Origin: an uncultured Erysipelotrichaceae bacterium
Lineage (GTDB): Bacteria; Bacillota_I; Bacilli_A; Erysipelotrichales; Erysipelotrichaceae
NCBI GenBank assembly: GCA_902782955.1
Contig: CACZPD010000130.1
Location: forward strand, 1-30,293
Direction: 5' to 3'
DNA length: 30,293 nucleotides
Below, one piece after another: positions 7,176-14,117 of this stretch. The notes under the pieces were generated by a model that was not told where the DNA came from, searched no databases, and was given only the letters and a program-made list of their open reading frames with translations. Positions within the stretch are counted from its first letter, which is position 1; the number at the start of each line of letters is the position of its first letter. The position numbers were made by a program, and so were the translations under genes.

Positions 7176-7712
7176 ATGGGACATTTCTATTTTGTGCGGC
7201 ACGGGGAAACCTTCTGGAATGCCGAAAACAAGATCTGCGGCAAAACAGACATCGGACTGACTGCGAAAGGCCGGAAACAGGCAGAAGAGACAGGCAGGCT
7301 GATCCTGCAGGAAAAGCTGCATATCGATATGATCCTCACTTCTCCCCTCTCGCGCGCTTCCGATACCGCCCGGATTATTTCCGGTATTACAGGCATACCG
7401 GTGCGTACAGAGCCCAGGCTGATCGAACAGAATTTCGGGAGATTTGAATCCACGCCCAGGGACGGGAAAGAATTCCATGAAGCGAAGAAGAACATGGCAG
7501 ACCGGTACGGTGACGGGGAAAGCATGCTGATGACGGCGCACAGGATCTATTCCGTGCTCGATGAGATCACTGCCGATCCGGAAACCGTATACCTGATCGC
7601 CGCGCATAACGGACTTGCCCGGATCGTTGAATCCTATTTCCGCTCCATGTCCAACGAGGAATTCTCCTCTTTCGGACTGAAAAACTGTGAGATCCGGGAA
7701 TATCCTTTCTGA
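7176..7712 (+). CDS. Histidine phosphatase (phosphoglycerate mutase-like) family protein
   Basis: The 178-residue protein has the RHGET motif with phospho-acceptor H9 and R8, a second arginine R60 in SPLSRASDTA, an acidic E85 and H144 in AAHNGLAR. These residues make up the catalytic pocket of branch-1 histidine phosphatases. Members act on phosphosugars, cobalamin or nucleotide intermediates and others; length and motifs suggest a small general phosphatase, not a glycolytic mutase. It is monocistronic, with its own extended -10 promoter, a GGGAGG site and a terminator overlapping its stop codon. Confidence 0.88.
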   Translation: MGHFYFVRHGETFWNAENKICGKTDIGLTAKGRKQAEETGRLILQEKLHIDMILTSPLSRASDTARIISGITGIPVRTEPRLIEQNFGRFESTPRDGKEFHEAKKNMADRYGDGESMLMTAHRIYSVLDEITADPETVYLIAAHNGLARIVESYFRSMSNEEFSSFGLKNCEIREYPF

Positions 7713-7739
7713 AAACTGCACTGCAGTTTTTTATTTTTT
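7712..7739 (+). terminator. Terminator of the histidine phosphatase gene
   Basis: AAAACTGC and GCAGTTTT form an 8-bp stem with a three-base loop, followed by TTATTTTTT. It lies between two convergent genes; the T-run favours the plus strand. Confidence 0.7.
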
Positions 7740-8426
7740 CCTGATCCTGCGGAACTGCGGGCGGATCGTGATCTCCGGTACAGCTACGCCTTCCCTCTGA
7801 CGGAGCGCAAACAGCACTGCGGACGCAATATCCGCAGGATCCAGGGCACATCCTTCAGCAGGATCCGGCATAAAGTCCGCATTCCGGTATAAAGCGGTAT
7901 CTGTCATATCGGGAAGGATCGCCGTGACCCGCAGACCGGCTTTCCGGTTTTCTTCAAACAGGCTTCTGCTGAAACTCAGAAGGCCTGCCTTCAAAGCGCC
8001 GTACGCCGCCCCGTGCGTATTGACGGAAACAGCTGTAATGCTTGCAATGTTGATGATCATCCCCTTGTTCTTCCGCAGCGTGCGCAGATAATATCCGCAG
8101 AGGATCATCGGGAGTTCCAGATCGACCCTTGCCATTTCCCGGATCTTTTCCGCGTTCAATGTCTCATGCATGCCGTAATACGCACAGCCGGCATTATTCA
8201 CCAGCAGATAGAGGTCATCCGCAGGAATATCCTGCAGATTCCGGATCAACCGGTCCGTATCTCTCAGATCACAGACGATCTTATAAAAGGCAGGATGTTC
8301 CGTACAGCCGGAAAAATCCCTGCCGATCCCGTAAACGATATAGTTTTCTTCCAGCAGCGCTTCCGCTATAGCTTTCCCGATACCGGAAGAAGCGCCCGTA
8401 ACCAATGCTGTTTTCTGTTTCATCAT
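7731..8426 (-). CDS. Short-chain dehydrogenase/reductase (SDR), last gene of the radical SAM cassette
   Basis: This 231-residue classical SDR has TGASSGIG at residues 10-17 (cofactor loop), NNAG at 77-80, catalytic S129 in NIAS, and Y142-x-x-x-K146. It reduces or oxidises a carbonyl/alcohol with NAD(P)H; GRD near residue 35 favours NADP, though this is weak evidence. The start overlaps the stop of the SPL-like gene in ATGATGA, so translation is coupled. The substrate is unknown. Because it is the third gene of a tight cassette, it may act on the product of the radical SAM enzyme, which is inference from position. Confidence 0.88.
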   Translation of the reverse strand: MMKQKTALVTGASSGIGKAIAEALLEENYIVYGIGRDFSGCTEHPAFYKIVCDLRDTDRLIRNLQDIPADDLYLLVNNAGCAYYGMHETLNAEKIREMARVDLELPMILCGYYLRTLRKNKGMIINIASITAVSVNTHGAAYGALKAGLLSFSRSLFEENRKAGLRVTAILPDMTDTALYRNADFMPDPAEGCALDPADIASAVLFALRQREGVAVPEITIRPQFRRIRKK

Positions 8427-9442
8427 TCATTCTCCAACATGTATATTTTCTCTGCCGGGACATATTGTTCCAGCTGTTTCCGGATCGCATTTTCGATCTT
8501 TCTTTTTTTATTGTCTTCATATCCGTAGTAACCGTCCTGCAGAATATACGGATACTGTACGGGAGCGCTGTGCGGGTATTCCTTCCGCATCTTTTTCATA
8601 TAATCATTTGAAAGCCGGAATGTTCCCAGGCTGATATCGCGTATATCTGCCGGATCGATTTCCTGCATTACATCCCGGATCATGGACCCGTAAATGTTTT
8701 CCCAGTCCGGCACAGCAAATACAGGATCCAGACAGAGACGAGGATGAAACCCGTTTTCCGCCGCTGCCCTTATCGCACGGATCCTCTGCGAAAGTGAAGC
8801 AGTACCCTTTTCCATTTCGAGGATCACCGGATCGGGGGACAATGTAAACGCAGGAATGCTACGCTCACTCACCGGAAGCGACTTCCAGATATCCTCACTT
8901 CCGCATTTGGTCCGTATCTCGATCGTCAGTCCCGGATTCTGTACTGTGAATTCTGCCCAGCTGTGCAGGAAGCCGGTAATGTTTTCCAGAGGAACCAGGT
9001 CATTTTCATATGACAGGCACAGGTAAACGGGATGCTCCTCCAGCATCTTTGCGGTTTCATCAAGAAAATCTTCCTGATTCACAAAGATGACGAGGTTGGC
9101 GGAATCATACATGCCCTTAAGCCAGCAGTACGCGCAGTCATACACACAATTCAGCACATTGGTGCAGTAATAGAACCATCTTTCATCAAAGTCATGACAG
9201 ACAGCTGATCCCGGATAAAGGAAGTGATCCTTTTTTTCCGCGAGGATCAGATTCTGGCTTTTGATCTGTACGGAAGAACGCTGTCCTTTCCGGCTGAATA
9301 CATCCTTGTAGCTGGTGACAGGTATCTGTACGGCATGCGGAAAGAAAGACAGGATCTTCGCGCACAGCGGATGCTGCAGGATCCCTTCTTCTATATACAC
9401 ATGTGAAAACGGCTTATTCAGCCGCATATTCCCTGAATGCAT
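8423..9442 (-). CDS. Spore photoproduct lyase-like radical SAM protein
   Basis: From the ATG at 9442 the protein has 339 residues, close to the 342 of Bacillus SplB. The cluster motif C99-x3-C103-x2-C106 (CVYDCAYC) would bind the [4Fe-4S]-SAM centre. Recognisable SPL-family regions are EKGTASLSQRIRAIRAAAENG near 230-250 and a C-terminal KYGY-like YYGYEDNKKRKIENAIRK. At the place where true SPL carries its hydrogen-donor cysteine (SCTSDIVGID) this protein has SYENDLVPLE, so photoproduct repair is doubtful. GAAGG lies six bases before the chosen ATG, which falls inside the nucleosidase gene (29-bp overlap). Alternative ATGs at 9496 and 9427 exist. The SDR gene starts at its stop. Confidence 0.85.
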   Translation of the reverse strand: MHSGNMRLNKPFSHVYIEEGILQHPLCAKILSFFPHAVQIPVTSYKDVFSRKGQRSSVQIKSQNLILAEKKDHFLYPGSAVCHDFDERWFYYCTNVLNCVYDCAYCWLKGMYDSANLVIFVNQEDFLDETAKMLEEHPVYLCLSYENDLVPLENITGFLHSWAEFTVQNPGLTIEIRTKCGSEDIWKSLPVSERSIPAFTLSPDPVILEMEKGTASLSQRIRAIRAAAENGFHPRLCLDPVFAVPDWENIYGSMIRDVMQEIDPADIRDISLGTFRLSNDYMKKMRKEYPHSAPVQYPYILQDGYYGYEDNKKRKIENAIRKQLEQYVPAEKIYMLENE

Positions 9443-10250
9443 GGAGGACCTTCTTTCCTTCTTCCTTTTCTGTGACCGGAAGCGTTCCTGTTTCATACAT
9501 TTCTTCCATCTTTTTCTTCCAGTCTTTATGGATCAGCTCCGCATAATGAAGATATCTGTAAAGCTCATGTTTCATTGCTGTACTGCAGCCCATATCTTCC
9601 GCGAGCTGACGGATCACACGGTCATCTTCTTCTGTCAGAACCATATCTGTTTCTTCTTCCTGCCGGACAAGATCATCAACCAGTTTTTTCATCACAGGCA
9701 GATATTCCGCAGAAAGCGCTGTGATGGTCGCTGCCGTCAGGTTTTCCGTCTGGCCGGCATCGCTGATAAAGCGGATAAAAAACATCCTGTGCACCGGGAA
9801 AAACATACTGCCGGCATGAAAGACCGCAGCGCTTTCCATGTCATACAGTTCCCCGTTTCCGATTCTTTCCGTACCTGTATATACCGTACTGCCGCTGATG
9901 AGAGAGTCTTCCGCAAAGCCTGTTTCATACAGCAGATCCGGATAATAATCCCTGCCGGTCTGCAGATCTGTTATTTTATGAGCCAGAAAAATACCATCTG
10001 TCTTTTCAAAGTTCAGTGAAGCACAGCATCCGTAAGAAATCAGATAATCCTGACCGTCTTTTTTCATGCGGCTTAAAACAGCCGCTGTCACTGCGGCAGC
10101 GTTCAGCTGTCCGGTCCCGGTCAGGACCAGCGTCAGTTCGTTGTCTTTCTGCCACATCCGGATCCCGTTTCCGAAATCCACCCGCTTCATCCGGTATTCT
10201 TTTATCAGCGGAGCAGCTTCCGGATACATGGCACAGAACAGATAGATCAT
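9414..10250 (-). CDS. Purine nucleosidase/phosphorylase-superfamily protein with C-terminal extension
   Basis: The 278-residue protein starts at the ATG at 10250, four to five bases after GGAGG. It resembles the MTA/SAH nucleosidase fold: an N-terminal strand with E11 where the family has its catalytic glutamate, GTGQLNAAAVTA, YDMESAA at 136-142 (nucleoside-binding Met-Glu) and ISDAGQ with D164 as catalytic acid. Residues from about 205 add a helical, charged extension (HELYRYLHYAELIHKDWKKK) absent from simple MTAN enzymes. MTAN enzymes also cleave 5'-deoxyadenosine, the by-product of radical SAM chemistry, so a role in clearing it for the neighbouring enzyme is attractive but inferred. It is the first gene of the cassette. 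Confidence 0.78.
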   Translation of the reverse strand: MIYLFCAMYPEAAPLIKEYRMKRVDFGNGIRMWQKDNELTLVLTGTGQLNAAAVTAAVLSRMKKDGQDYLISYGCCASLNFEKTDGIFLAHKITDLQTGRDYYPDLLYETGFAEDSLISGSTVYTGTERIGNGELYDMESAAVFHAGSMFFPVHRMFFIRFISDAGQTENLTAATITALSAEYLPVMKKLVDDLVRQEEETDMVLTEEDDRVIRQLAEDMGCSTAMKHELYRYLHYAELIHKDWKKKMEEMYETGTLPVTEKEEGKKVLHAFREYAAE

Positions 10251-10293
10251 TTTTCCTCCGTATTCCGGCATCGTACTTCTGCCGTCTATCTAT

Positions 10294-10322
10294 CTTTTAC
10301 AGGATTCATCCAGAAAAGACAA
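10294..10322 (-). promoter_or_regulatory. Possible promoter of the nucleosidase-radical SAM-SDR cassette
   Basis: TTGTCT (10317-10322) and TAAAAG (10294-10299) are 17 bases apart on the minus strand, about 44 bases before the nucleosidase ATG. Each box matches consensus at four of six bases. It lies just after the terminator of the upstream antiporter gene, so the cassette needs a promoter here. Confidence 0.4.
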
Positions 10323-10329
10323 GCATATG

Positions 10330-10357
10330 AAAAAAAAGAAAGAGCTAAAGCTCTTCC
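10330..10357 (-). terminator. Terminator of the cation antiporter gene
   Basis: The minus strand forms GGAAGAGC-TTTA-GCTCTTTC (8 bp with one G-T pair) followed by eight T residues, starting five bases after the stop codon. Confidence 0.85.
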
Positions 10358-10361
10358 TGAT

Positions 10362-11336
10362 TCAGACAATAAACTGATAGATCGTGAATGCTGCATAGAT
10401 GCACAGCAGCAGGATTCCCTGCCAGCGGTACAGTTTTTCCTTCAGCAATGCCGGCAGGCACAGCAGCAGCATGACTCCCAGCATAACGGGAATATCGATG
10501 ATGAGGGAGGAATTCATTCCCATGATCATCTTTTCCGCCGGTACGGCAAACGGTGAAATAGAGATGGCTGTGCCGCTTACCAGGACGATATTGAACAGGT
10601 TGGCACCGATGATGTTTCCGAGCGACAAGGCACTGTGTCCTTTCATCAGTGATGTGATCGCAGTGATCAGTTCAGGAAGCGATGTGCCGAGCGCGACCAT
10701 TGTCAGACCGATAACGGAATCCGGTACGCCCAGCGCTGCGGCGATGATCGTCCCGTTGTTTACCAGAAGGTTCGCGCCGTACGCGATCGCGACCGCTCCG
10801 ACGACCAGGAGGATCAGGTCTTTCGCAAGCGAAGACTCCGGTTCTTGTTCCTGTTCCTGCGTTTCTGTTTCATTTCCCATTCCGCTTTTTTTCATCTGCA
10901 TGACAGATATGATCATATATACAACGAATATTGCCAGGAAAAGGAATCCGTTCCACCTCCGGAATTCACCGCTCGTATATGCGATCAGTGAGTAGATAGC
11001 TGCCGAAACGAAGAATGCCGCTACCGGGAGACGGAGTGTGTCCCTCTTTGCGTCGGAAGGACTTACCGCGATCGTCAGACCGGCGATCAGGCTTGTATTG
11101 CATATGATCGAACCGATCGCATTTCCGTACGAGATGCCTGAATTATGCTGAAGAGCTGCCTGGGCAGAAACCATGACCTCCGGCAGTGTCGTGCCGATGG
11201 AAACGACCGTTGCCCCGATCAGCAGTTCCGGCAGATGAAACCGGTGAGCGATTCCTGTCGCGCCGTCAACGAACCAGTCACCGCCTTTGATGAGCAGTGC
11301 AAATCCGAGTAAAAACAATAATACTGGAATAAACAT
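10362..11336 (-). CDS. Na+/Ca2+ exchanger-family cation antiporter
   Basis: The 324-residue protein has about ten membrane segments in two inverted halves. It carries both alpha-repeat signatures: GTTLPEVMVSAQAAL followed by GNAIGSIICN (about residues 48-80), and GTSLPELITAITSLM followed by GNIIGANLFN (about 217-249). The two glutamates in the T-x-PE motifs coordinate the cation in this family. A Glu/Gln-rich cytoplasmic loop sits in the middle. The family (YrbG/CaxA-like) exchanges Ca2+ for Na+; because a manganese-type riboswitch precedes it, Mn2+ export is a reasonable alternative. AGGGGG lies five bases before the ATG, directly after the riboswitch terminator. Confidence 0.88.
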   Translation of the reverse strand: MFIPVLLFLLGFALLIKGGDWFVDGATGIAHRFHLPELLIGATVVSIGTTLPEVMVSAQAALQHNSGISYGNAIGSIICNTSLIAGLTIAVSPSDAKRDTLRLPVAAFFVSAAIYSLIAYTSGEFRRWNGFLFLAIFVVYMIISVMQMKKSGMGNETETQEQEQEPESSLAKDLILLVVGAVAIAYGANLLVNNGTIIAAALGVPDSVIGLTMVALGTSLPELITAITSLMKGHSALSLGNIIGANLFNIVLVSGTAISISPFAVPAEKMIMGMNSSLIIDIPVMLGVMLLLCLPALLKEKLYRWQGILLLCIYAAFTIYQFIV

Positions 11337-11347
11337 AATAACCCCCT

Positions 11348-11375
11348 AAAAAAGAAAACAGTCATTTCTGACTGT
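11348..11375 (-). terminator. Riboswitch-controlled terminator ahead of the antiporter gene
   Basis: ACAGTCA-GAAA-TGACTGT on the minus strand is followed by TTTTCTTTTTT. It lies between the riboswitch-like aptamer and the antiporter ribosome binding site, so it probably acts as the expression platform and not as the end of another gene. Confidence 0.75.
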
Positions 11376-11410
11376 GCAGGGAAATACCCCTCATACACAA
11401 TCAAAAATCA

Positions 11411-11508
11411 TGTATGAGTCTCACAATTACGGCAAGCCGGATATGCATGCATATCGTGATGACGGCTGAACCACGCTTTTTTCCGCGCCTGTTACTCCCT
11501 CAGTACGC
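11411..11508 (-). promoter_or_regulatory. yybP-ykoY-like (manganese) riboswitch aptamer
   Basis: The minus-strand leader shows the yybP-ykoY plan. A 5' GGGAGTAAC follows the strand that forms P1. GCCG-TCATCAC sits opposite CGGC, with a nested GATATG-CATG-CATATC hairpin (the CATCA internal loop). TGAGACT lies at the 3' side. P1 can form between GTACTGAG and CTCATAC (one bulge). The same CTCATACA can pair instead with TGTATGAG just downstream, a mutually exclusive choice upstream of a terminator. yybP-ykoY RNAs sense Mn2+ and turn on efflux genes. The match is from memory of the consensus, without a covariance search. Confidence 0.68.
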
Positions 11509-11512
11509 AAAT

Positions 11513-11541
11513 AGATTAGCACAAGAAAAGAAATTTGTTAA
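11513..11541 (-). promoter_or_regulatory. Promoter of the riboswitch-antiporter transcript
   Basis: TTAACA (11536-11541) and TAATCT (11513-11518) are exactly 17 bases apart on the minus strand and lie just upstream of the aptamer. Confidence 0.6.
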
Positions 11542-11544
11542 TGG

Positions 11545-11573
11545 TTTTGAAAACGAGTTCATGATCTTATAAT
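11545..11573 (+). promoter_or_regulatory. Promoter giving a leaderless ywaF-like mRNA
   Basis: A perfect TATAAT occupies 11568-11573, six bases before the ATG at 11580. Upstream are TTTTGA (17-base spacer) and TTGAAA (15-base spacer) as -35 candidates. No Shine-Dalgarno is present. It diverges from the antiporter promoter. Confidence 0.6.
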
Positions 11574-11579
11574 GAAACC

Positions 11580-12353
11580 ATGATAAATGCTTTTATGTCC
11601 GGGAACGCACCGGCGATGTTCGGACCTTTGCACATCCTGTTTCTCCTGATCCTTTTCCCGGCAGGTTTCTGCACAGGAAAAAAGATCAGCCGGCTTTCCT
11701 GTACGGATCTATGCCGGGCTCTCTTCCGGGCGGGTATTCTTCTTGCCTGTATGGAAATCTGGAAACAGATCCATGTATATACCGTAACGGAAGGCGGCCG
11801 GTTCAGCTGGTGGTGGTTCCCGTTCCAGCTCTGCTCAATGCCGATGTATCTCTGCCTCCTGCTTCCGCCGGTCAAAAGAAAAAACACGGTATTTGCCTTT
11901 CTTTCCACATACGCTCTCATAGCCGCAGTCTGTGCCCTGCTTTACCCGCAGGACATGTTGCGGAGCGATATGGCTCTTACATTGCACGGGTTTCTGTGGC
12001 ACGGCATCATGCTGGCAATCAGTTTCAGTGTGATCCTGTCTCCGTCATTTTCCATGACCCGGGAGGATTTCCTGCGCGCTACCGGACTGTTCCTTTTCCT
12101 TTGCGGGATCGCCGTCATCCTGAATATATATGGTTATTATCAAACTCCGGCCGGCGGCATATACCCCAATCTCTTTTATATTTCACCGCTGCTTCCGTCA
12201 CGGCAGCCTGTTTTCTCCTTAATCGCTGAACACTGGGGCATCATTCCCGGTCATGTTGTCTATATCCTTTCCCTGATCCTCGCGTCCTTGCTTACAGCAG
12301 TCCTGCAAAAAAGATGCCTGAAGTCTTCTCAGGCATCTTCGGATCCGGACTGA
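11580..12353 (+). CDS. ywaF: YwaF/TMEM164-family integral membrane protein
   Basis: The 257-residue protein has about seven membrane segments. It contains the family landmark WWWFPFQLCSMPMY at residues 77-90, with Cys85, and histidines H136 and H141 in TLHGFLWHGIML. Bacterial members are annotated as YwaF/TIGR02206 membrane proteins of unknown role. The human relative TMEM164 is described as a cysteine-dependent acyltransferase acting on ether phospholipids, and Cys85 could be the equivalent residue, which I could not verify by alignment. The gene is predicted to be leaderless. Its last codons hold the terminator of the convergent lysophospholipase gene, and the two coding regions overlap by 25 bp. 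Confidence 0.75.
   Translation: MINAFMSGNAPAMFGPLHILFLLILFPAGFCTGKKISRLSCTDLCRALFRAGILLACMEIWKQIHVYTVTEGGRFSWWWFPFQLCSMPMYLCLLLPPVKRKNTVFAFLSTYALIAAVCALLYPQDMLRSDMALTLHGFLWHGIMLAISFSVILSPSFSMTREDFLRATGLFLFLCGIAVILNIYGYYQTPAGGIYPNLFYISPLLPSRQPVFSLIAEHWGIIPGHVVYILSLILASLLTAVLQKRCLKSSQASSDPD
12307..12339 (-). terminator. Terminator of the lysophospholipase-GDPD operon, inside the ywaF coding end
   Basis: AAGATGCCTGA and TCAGGCATCTT form a perfect 11-bp stem around a 7-base loop. On the minus strand the stem runs into six T residues. It overlaps the lipase stop codon and codons for the last residues of the convergent membrane protein. Confidence 0.85.
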
Positions 12354-13288
12354 AAGAAATTGAATACCGTTTTGTACCAGTCTTCGCGGATCTCTTTTGT
12401 CGCATTGAATATTTCGTGTTTAGATTCCGGGAATACTTCCAATTCCACACATGGAGATTTTTCCTTCAGGGCAACCTGTCCTCCCGCCCGGACAAGGCTG
12501 TCTTTCCCTGCCTGCAGGATCAGAACAGGCACTTTTATTTTATCCGCGTTCTTCAGAACATCTTCGGTTCCTTCGGTCGCGGCTTTGACCCATGACCAGG
12601 TCCCGCCCCATGTCTGATAAGCAGGATCATTCAGTCTCTGCACGAACTGGTACTCATAGCGGTCCCTGTCCAGGTAACTGCTGTCTTCAAAAGCATATTC
12701 ACCGTCAAACGCATGCTGGCCCGGTGCGTATTCTTCCCCGTTTCCCGCGATCCTGGTATAGACCGAAAGCGCATTGATCGCCCATTCCGGTACTTTTCCG
12801 AAATTGATCTTCAGCAGCGGTGAAGTCAGTACAGCCCTTTGGACAAGGAACGGATATTTTTCCAGAAGAAGCGCAGAAACAAGTCCGCCCATGGAATGGC
12901 CCAGCAGCAGGATATCCCCGCTTGTGCACTTGTGACTGACAAATTCCTGGATAAAGAAACGGATATCTTCCGTATAATCCCCGAATGTCTGTACAGATAC
13001 TCTCTGATCCTTCTGGTTCCGCGGACGCCCGCTTTTTCCGTGTCCGCGCAGTTCCATAAAGAAGACCGAATATCCTTCCTGATAAAACCTGTACATCACC
13101 TCATGGTATTTGCCGAAAAACTCACAGAATCCGTGAACAATGACGACTGCAGCTTTTTCCTGCGGATGCACGGCGTAATAGCAGGACAGCGGTGTGCCGT
13201 CATAACCCCGGAATGTATCTTCACAGACGCATTCGTTCAGAAACGGGCGGATCTCTTTTCGTATATAATTCAGAAATTCATCATTCAT
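12329..13288 (-). CDS. Alpha/beta hydrolase, lysophospholipase/monoacylglycerol lipase type
   Basis: The 319-residue protein has an N-terminal cap strand, HGFCEFFGKY as oxyanion-hole region (about residue 52), RGHGKSG near 81-87 and the nucleophile S132 in GHSMGG. It continues with the acid-bearing LILQAGKDSLV and a C-terminal SKHEIFN that supplies the histidine. This layout matches PldB-like (COG2267) lysophospholipases, which cleave a fatty acyl chain from lysophospholipids or monoacylglycerols. No signal peptide is seen, so it is cytoplasmic. It starts inside the stop of the GDPD gene (ATGA overlap), which suggests coupled translation and sequential reactions. Confidence 0.85.
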   Translation of the reverse strand: MNDEFLNYIRKEIRPFLNECVCEDTFRGYDGTPLSCYYAVHPQEKAAVVIVHGFCEFFGKYHEVMYRFYQEGYSVFFMELRGHGKSGRPRNQKDQRVSVQTFGDYTEDIRFFIQEFVSHKCTSGDILLLGHSMGGLVSALLLEKYPFLVQRAVLTSPLLKINFGKVPEWAINALSVYTRIAGNGEEYAPGQHAFDGEYAFEDSSYLDRDRYEYQFVQRLNDPAYQTWGGTWSWVKAATEGTEDVLKNADKIKVPVLILQAGKDSLVRAGGQVALKEKSPCVELEVFPESKHEIFNATKEIREDWYKTVFNFFQSGSEDA

Positions 13289-14022
13289 AGCAGTTCCTCA
13301 AAAATCTTTCTTGTCTGTTCCGGATCGTTGGTGAATACAGCATCGATTCCCATCTCCGCACAGATCTGCAGATGTTCCTTTTCATCCACCGTCCATACAT
13401 TGACATCCAGTCCCAGTTCATGCGCTTCCGCGACCACTCCGGGATACTGAATGTTATACAGCGCGGGATGGATGGCATTCATATTGTGCTTTTTCGCGTA
13501 CGCAGGCATCCCGATGGGTCCGTCCTCATACAGGAAGGCTGTATATGCCTCCGGCTCGAGTTCTTTCACCTTCAGCATCGAGTAATGATTGAAGGAAGAA
13601 TAAATCACTTTGTCCTTCATATTCTTTTTTTCAGCCAGATCAAGGATCATCTGTTCGATCCCGTCATAAAACACGATTCCCGTCTTCAGCTCAATGTTGA
13701 TGATCATACCGGTATCTGCCATCAGATCCAGAACTTCCTCCATCAGAGGAATCGGCACCGGTCCCAGGCTGCTGTCCTTCTGATTGAAATTCATAGCACG
13801 GAGCTGGTCAAATGTCAGATCTTTGATCCACCCGCTGCCGTCACTCGTCCTGTCAACAGTCTCATCATGACAGACCACGATCTTTTTATCTTTTGTCAGC
13901 TGGATATCCAGTTCGAGCCCGTCGGCTTTTGCGCGTATCGCTTCCCGGAAAGAAGGAATGGTGTTTTCGGGCATCCGTGCGCTGGCTCCCCGGTGTGCCC
14001 ATACTAAAGGATACTTTTTCAT
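13285..14022 (-). CDS. ugpQ: Glycerophosphodiester phosphodiesterase
   Basis: The 245-residue protein shows the GDPD signature: HRGASARMPENT with H10 and E19, then LELDIQLTKDK with E37 and D39, and CHDETVDRTS with H52. It is close in length to cytoplasmic UgpQ and has no signal peptide. The enzyme splits glycerophosphodiesters into glycerol-3-phosphate and the head-group alcohol. The lysophospholipase gene follows with a 4-base overlap, so the pair could take lysophospholipid to fatty acid, alcohol and glycerol-3-phosphate. The start lacks a good Shine-Dalgarno at normal distance; TAAGAT six bases upstream of the ATG could be a weak leaderless -10. Confidence 0.9.
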   Translation of the reverse strand: MKKYPLVWAHRGASARMPENTIPSFREAIRAKADGLELDIQLTKDKKIVVCHDETVDRTSDGSGWIKDLTFDQLRAMNFNQKDSSLGPVPIPLMEEVLDLMADTGMIINIELKTGIVFYDGIEQMILDLAEKKNMKDKVIYSSFNHYSMLKVKELEPEAYTAFLYEDGPIGMPAYAKKHNMNAIHPALYNIQYPGVVAEAHELGLDVNVWTVDEKEHLQICAEMGIDAVFTNDPEQTRKIFEELL

Positions 14023-14117
14023 AATCTTATCTTATTCTTTTTTCCTTCACAGATACAGATTTTACCGTGGAGAATTCTGTGAAACTATACGATAATAAAT
14101 GCGAGAGGTAACTTCCT

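Noticed and set aside
8423..9442. Calling the radical SAM gene a true spore photoproduct lyase, and so evidence of sporulation.
   Set aside because: The hydrogen-donor cysteine region is changed, and no sporulation gene is nearby.
11443..11458. The GATATGCATGCATATC palindrome as a repressor operator.
   Set aside because: It fits better as a hairpin arm nested in the riboswitch-like GCCG/CGGC stem.
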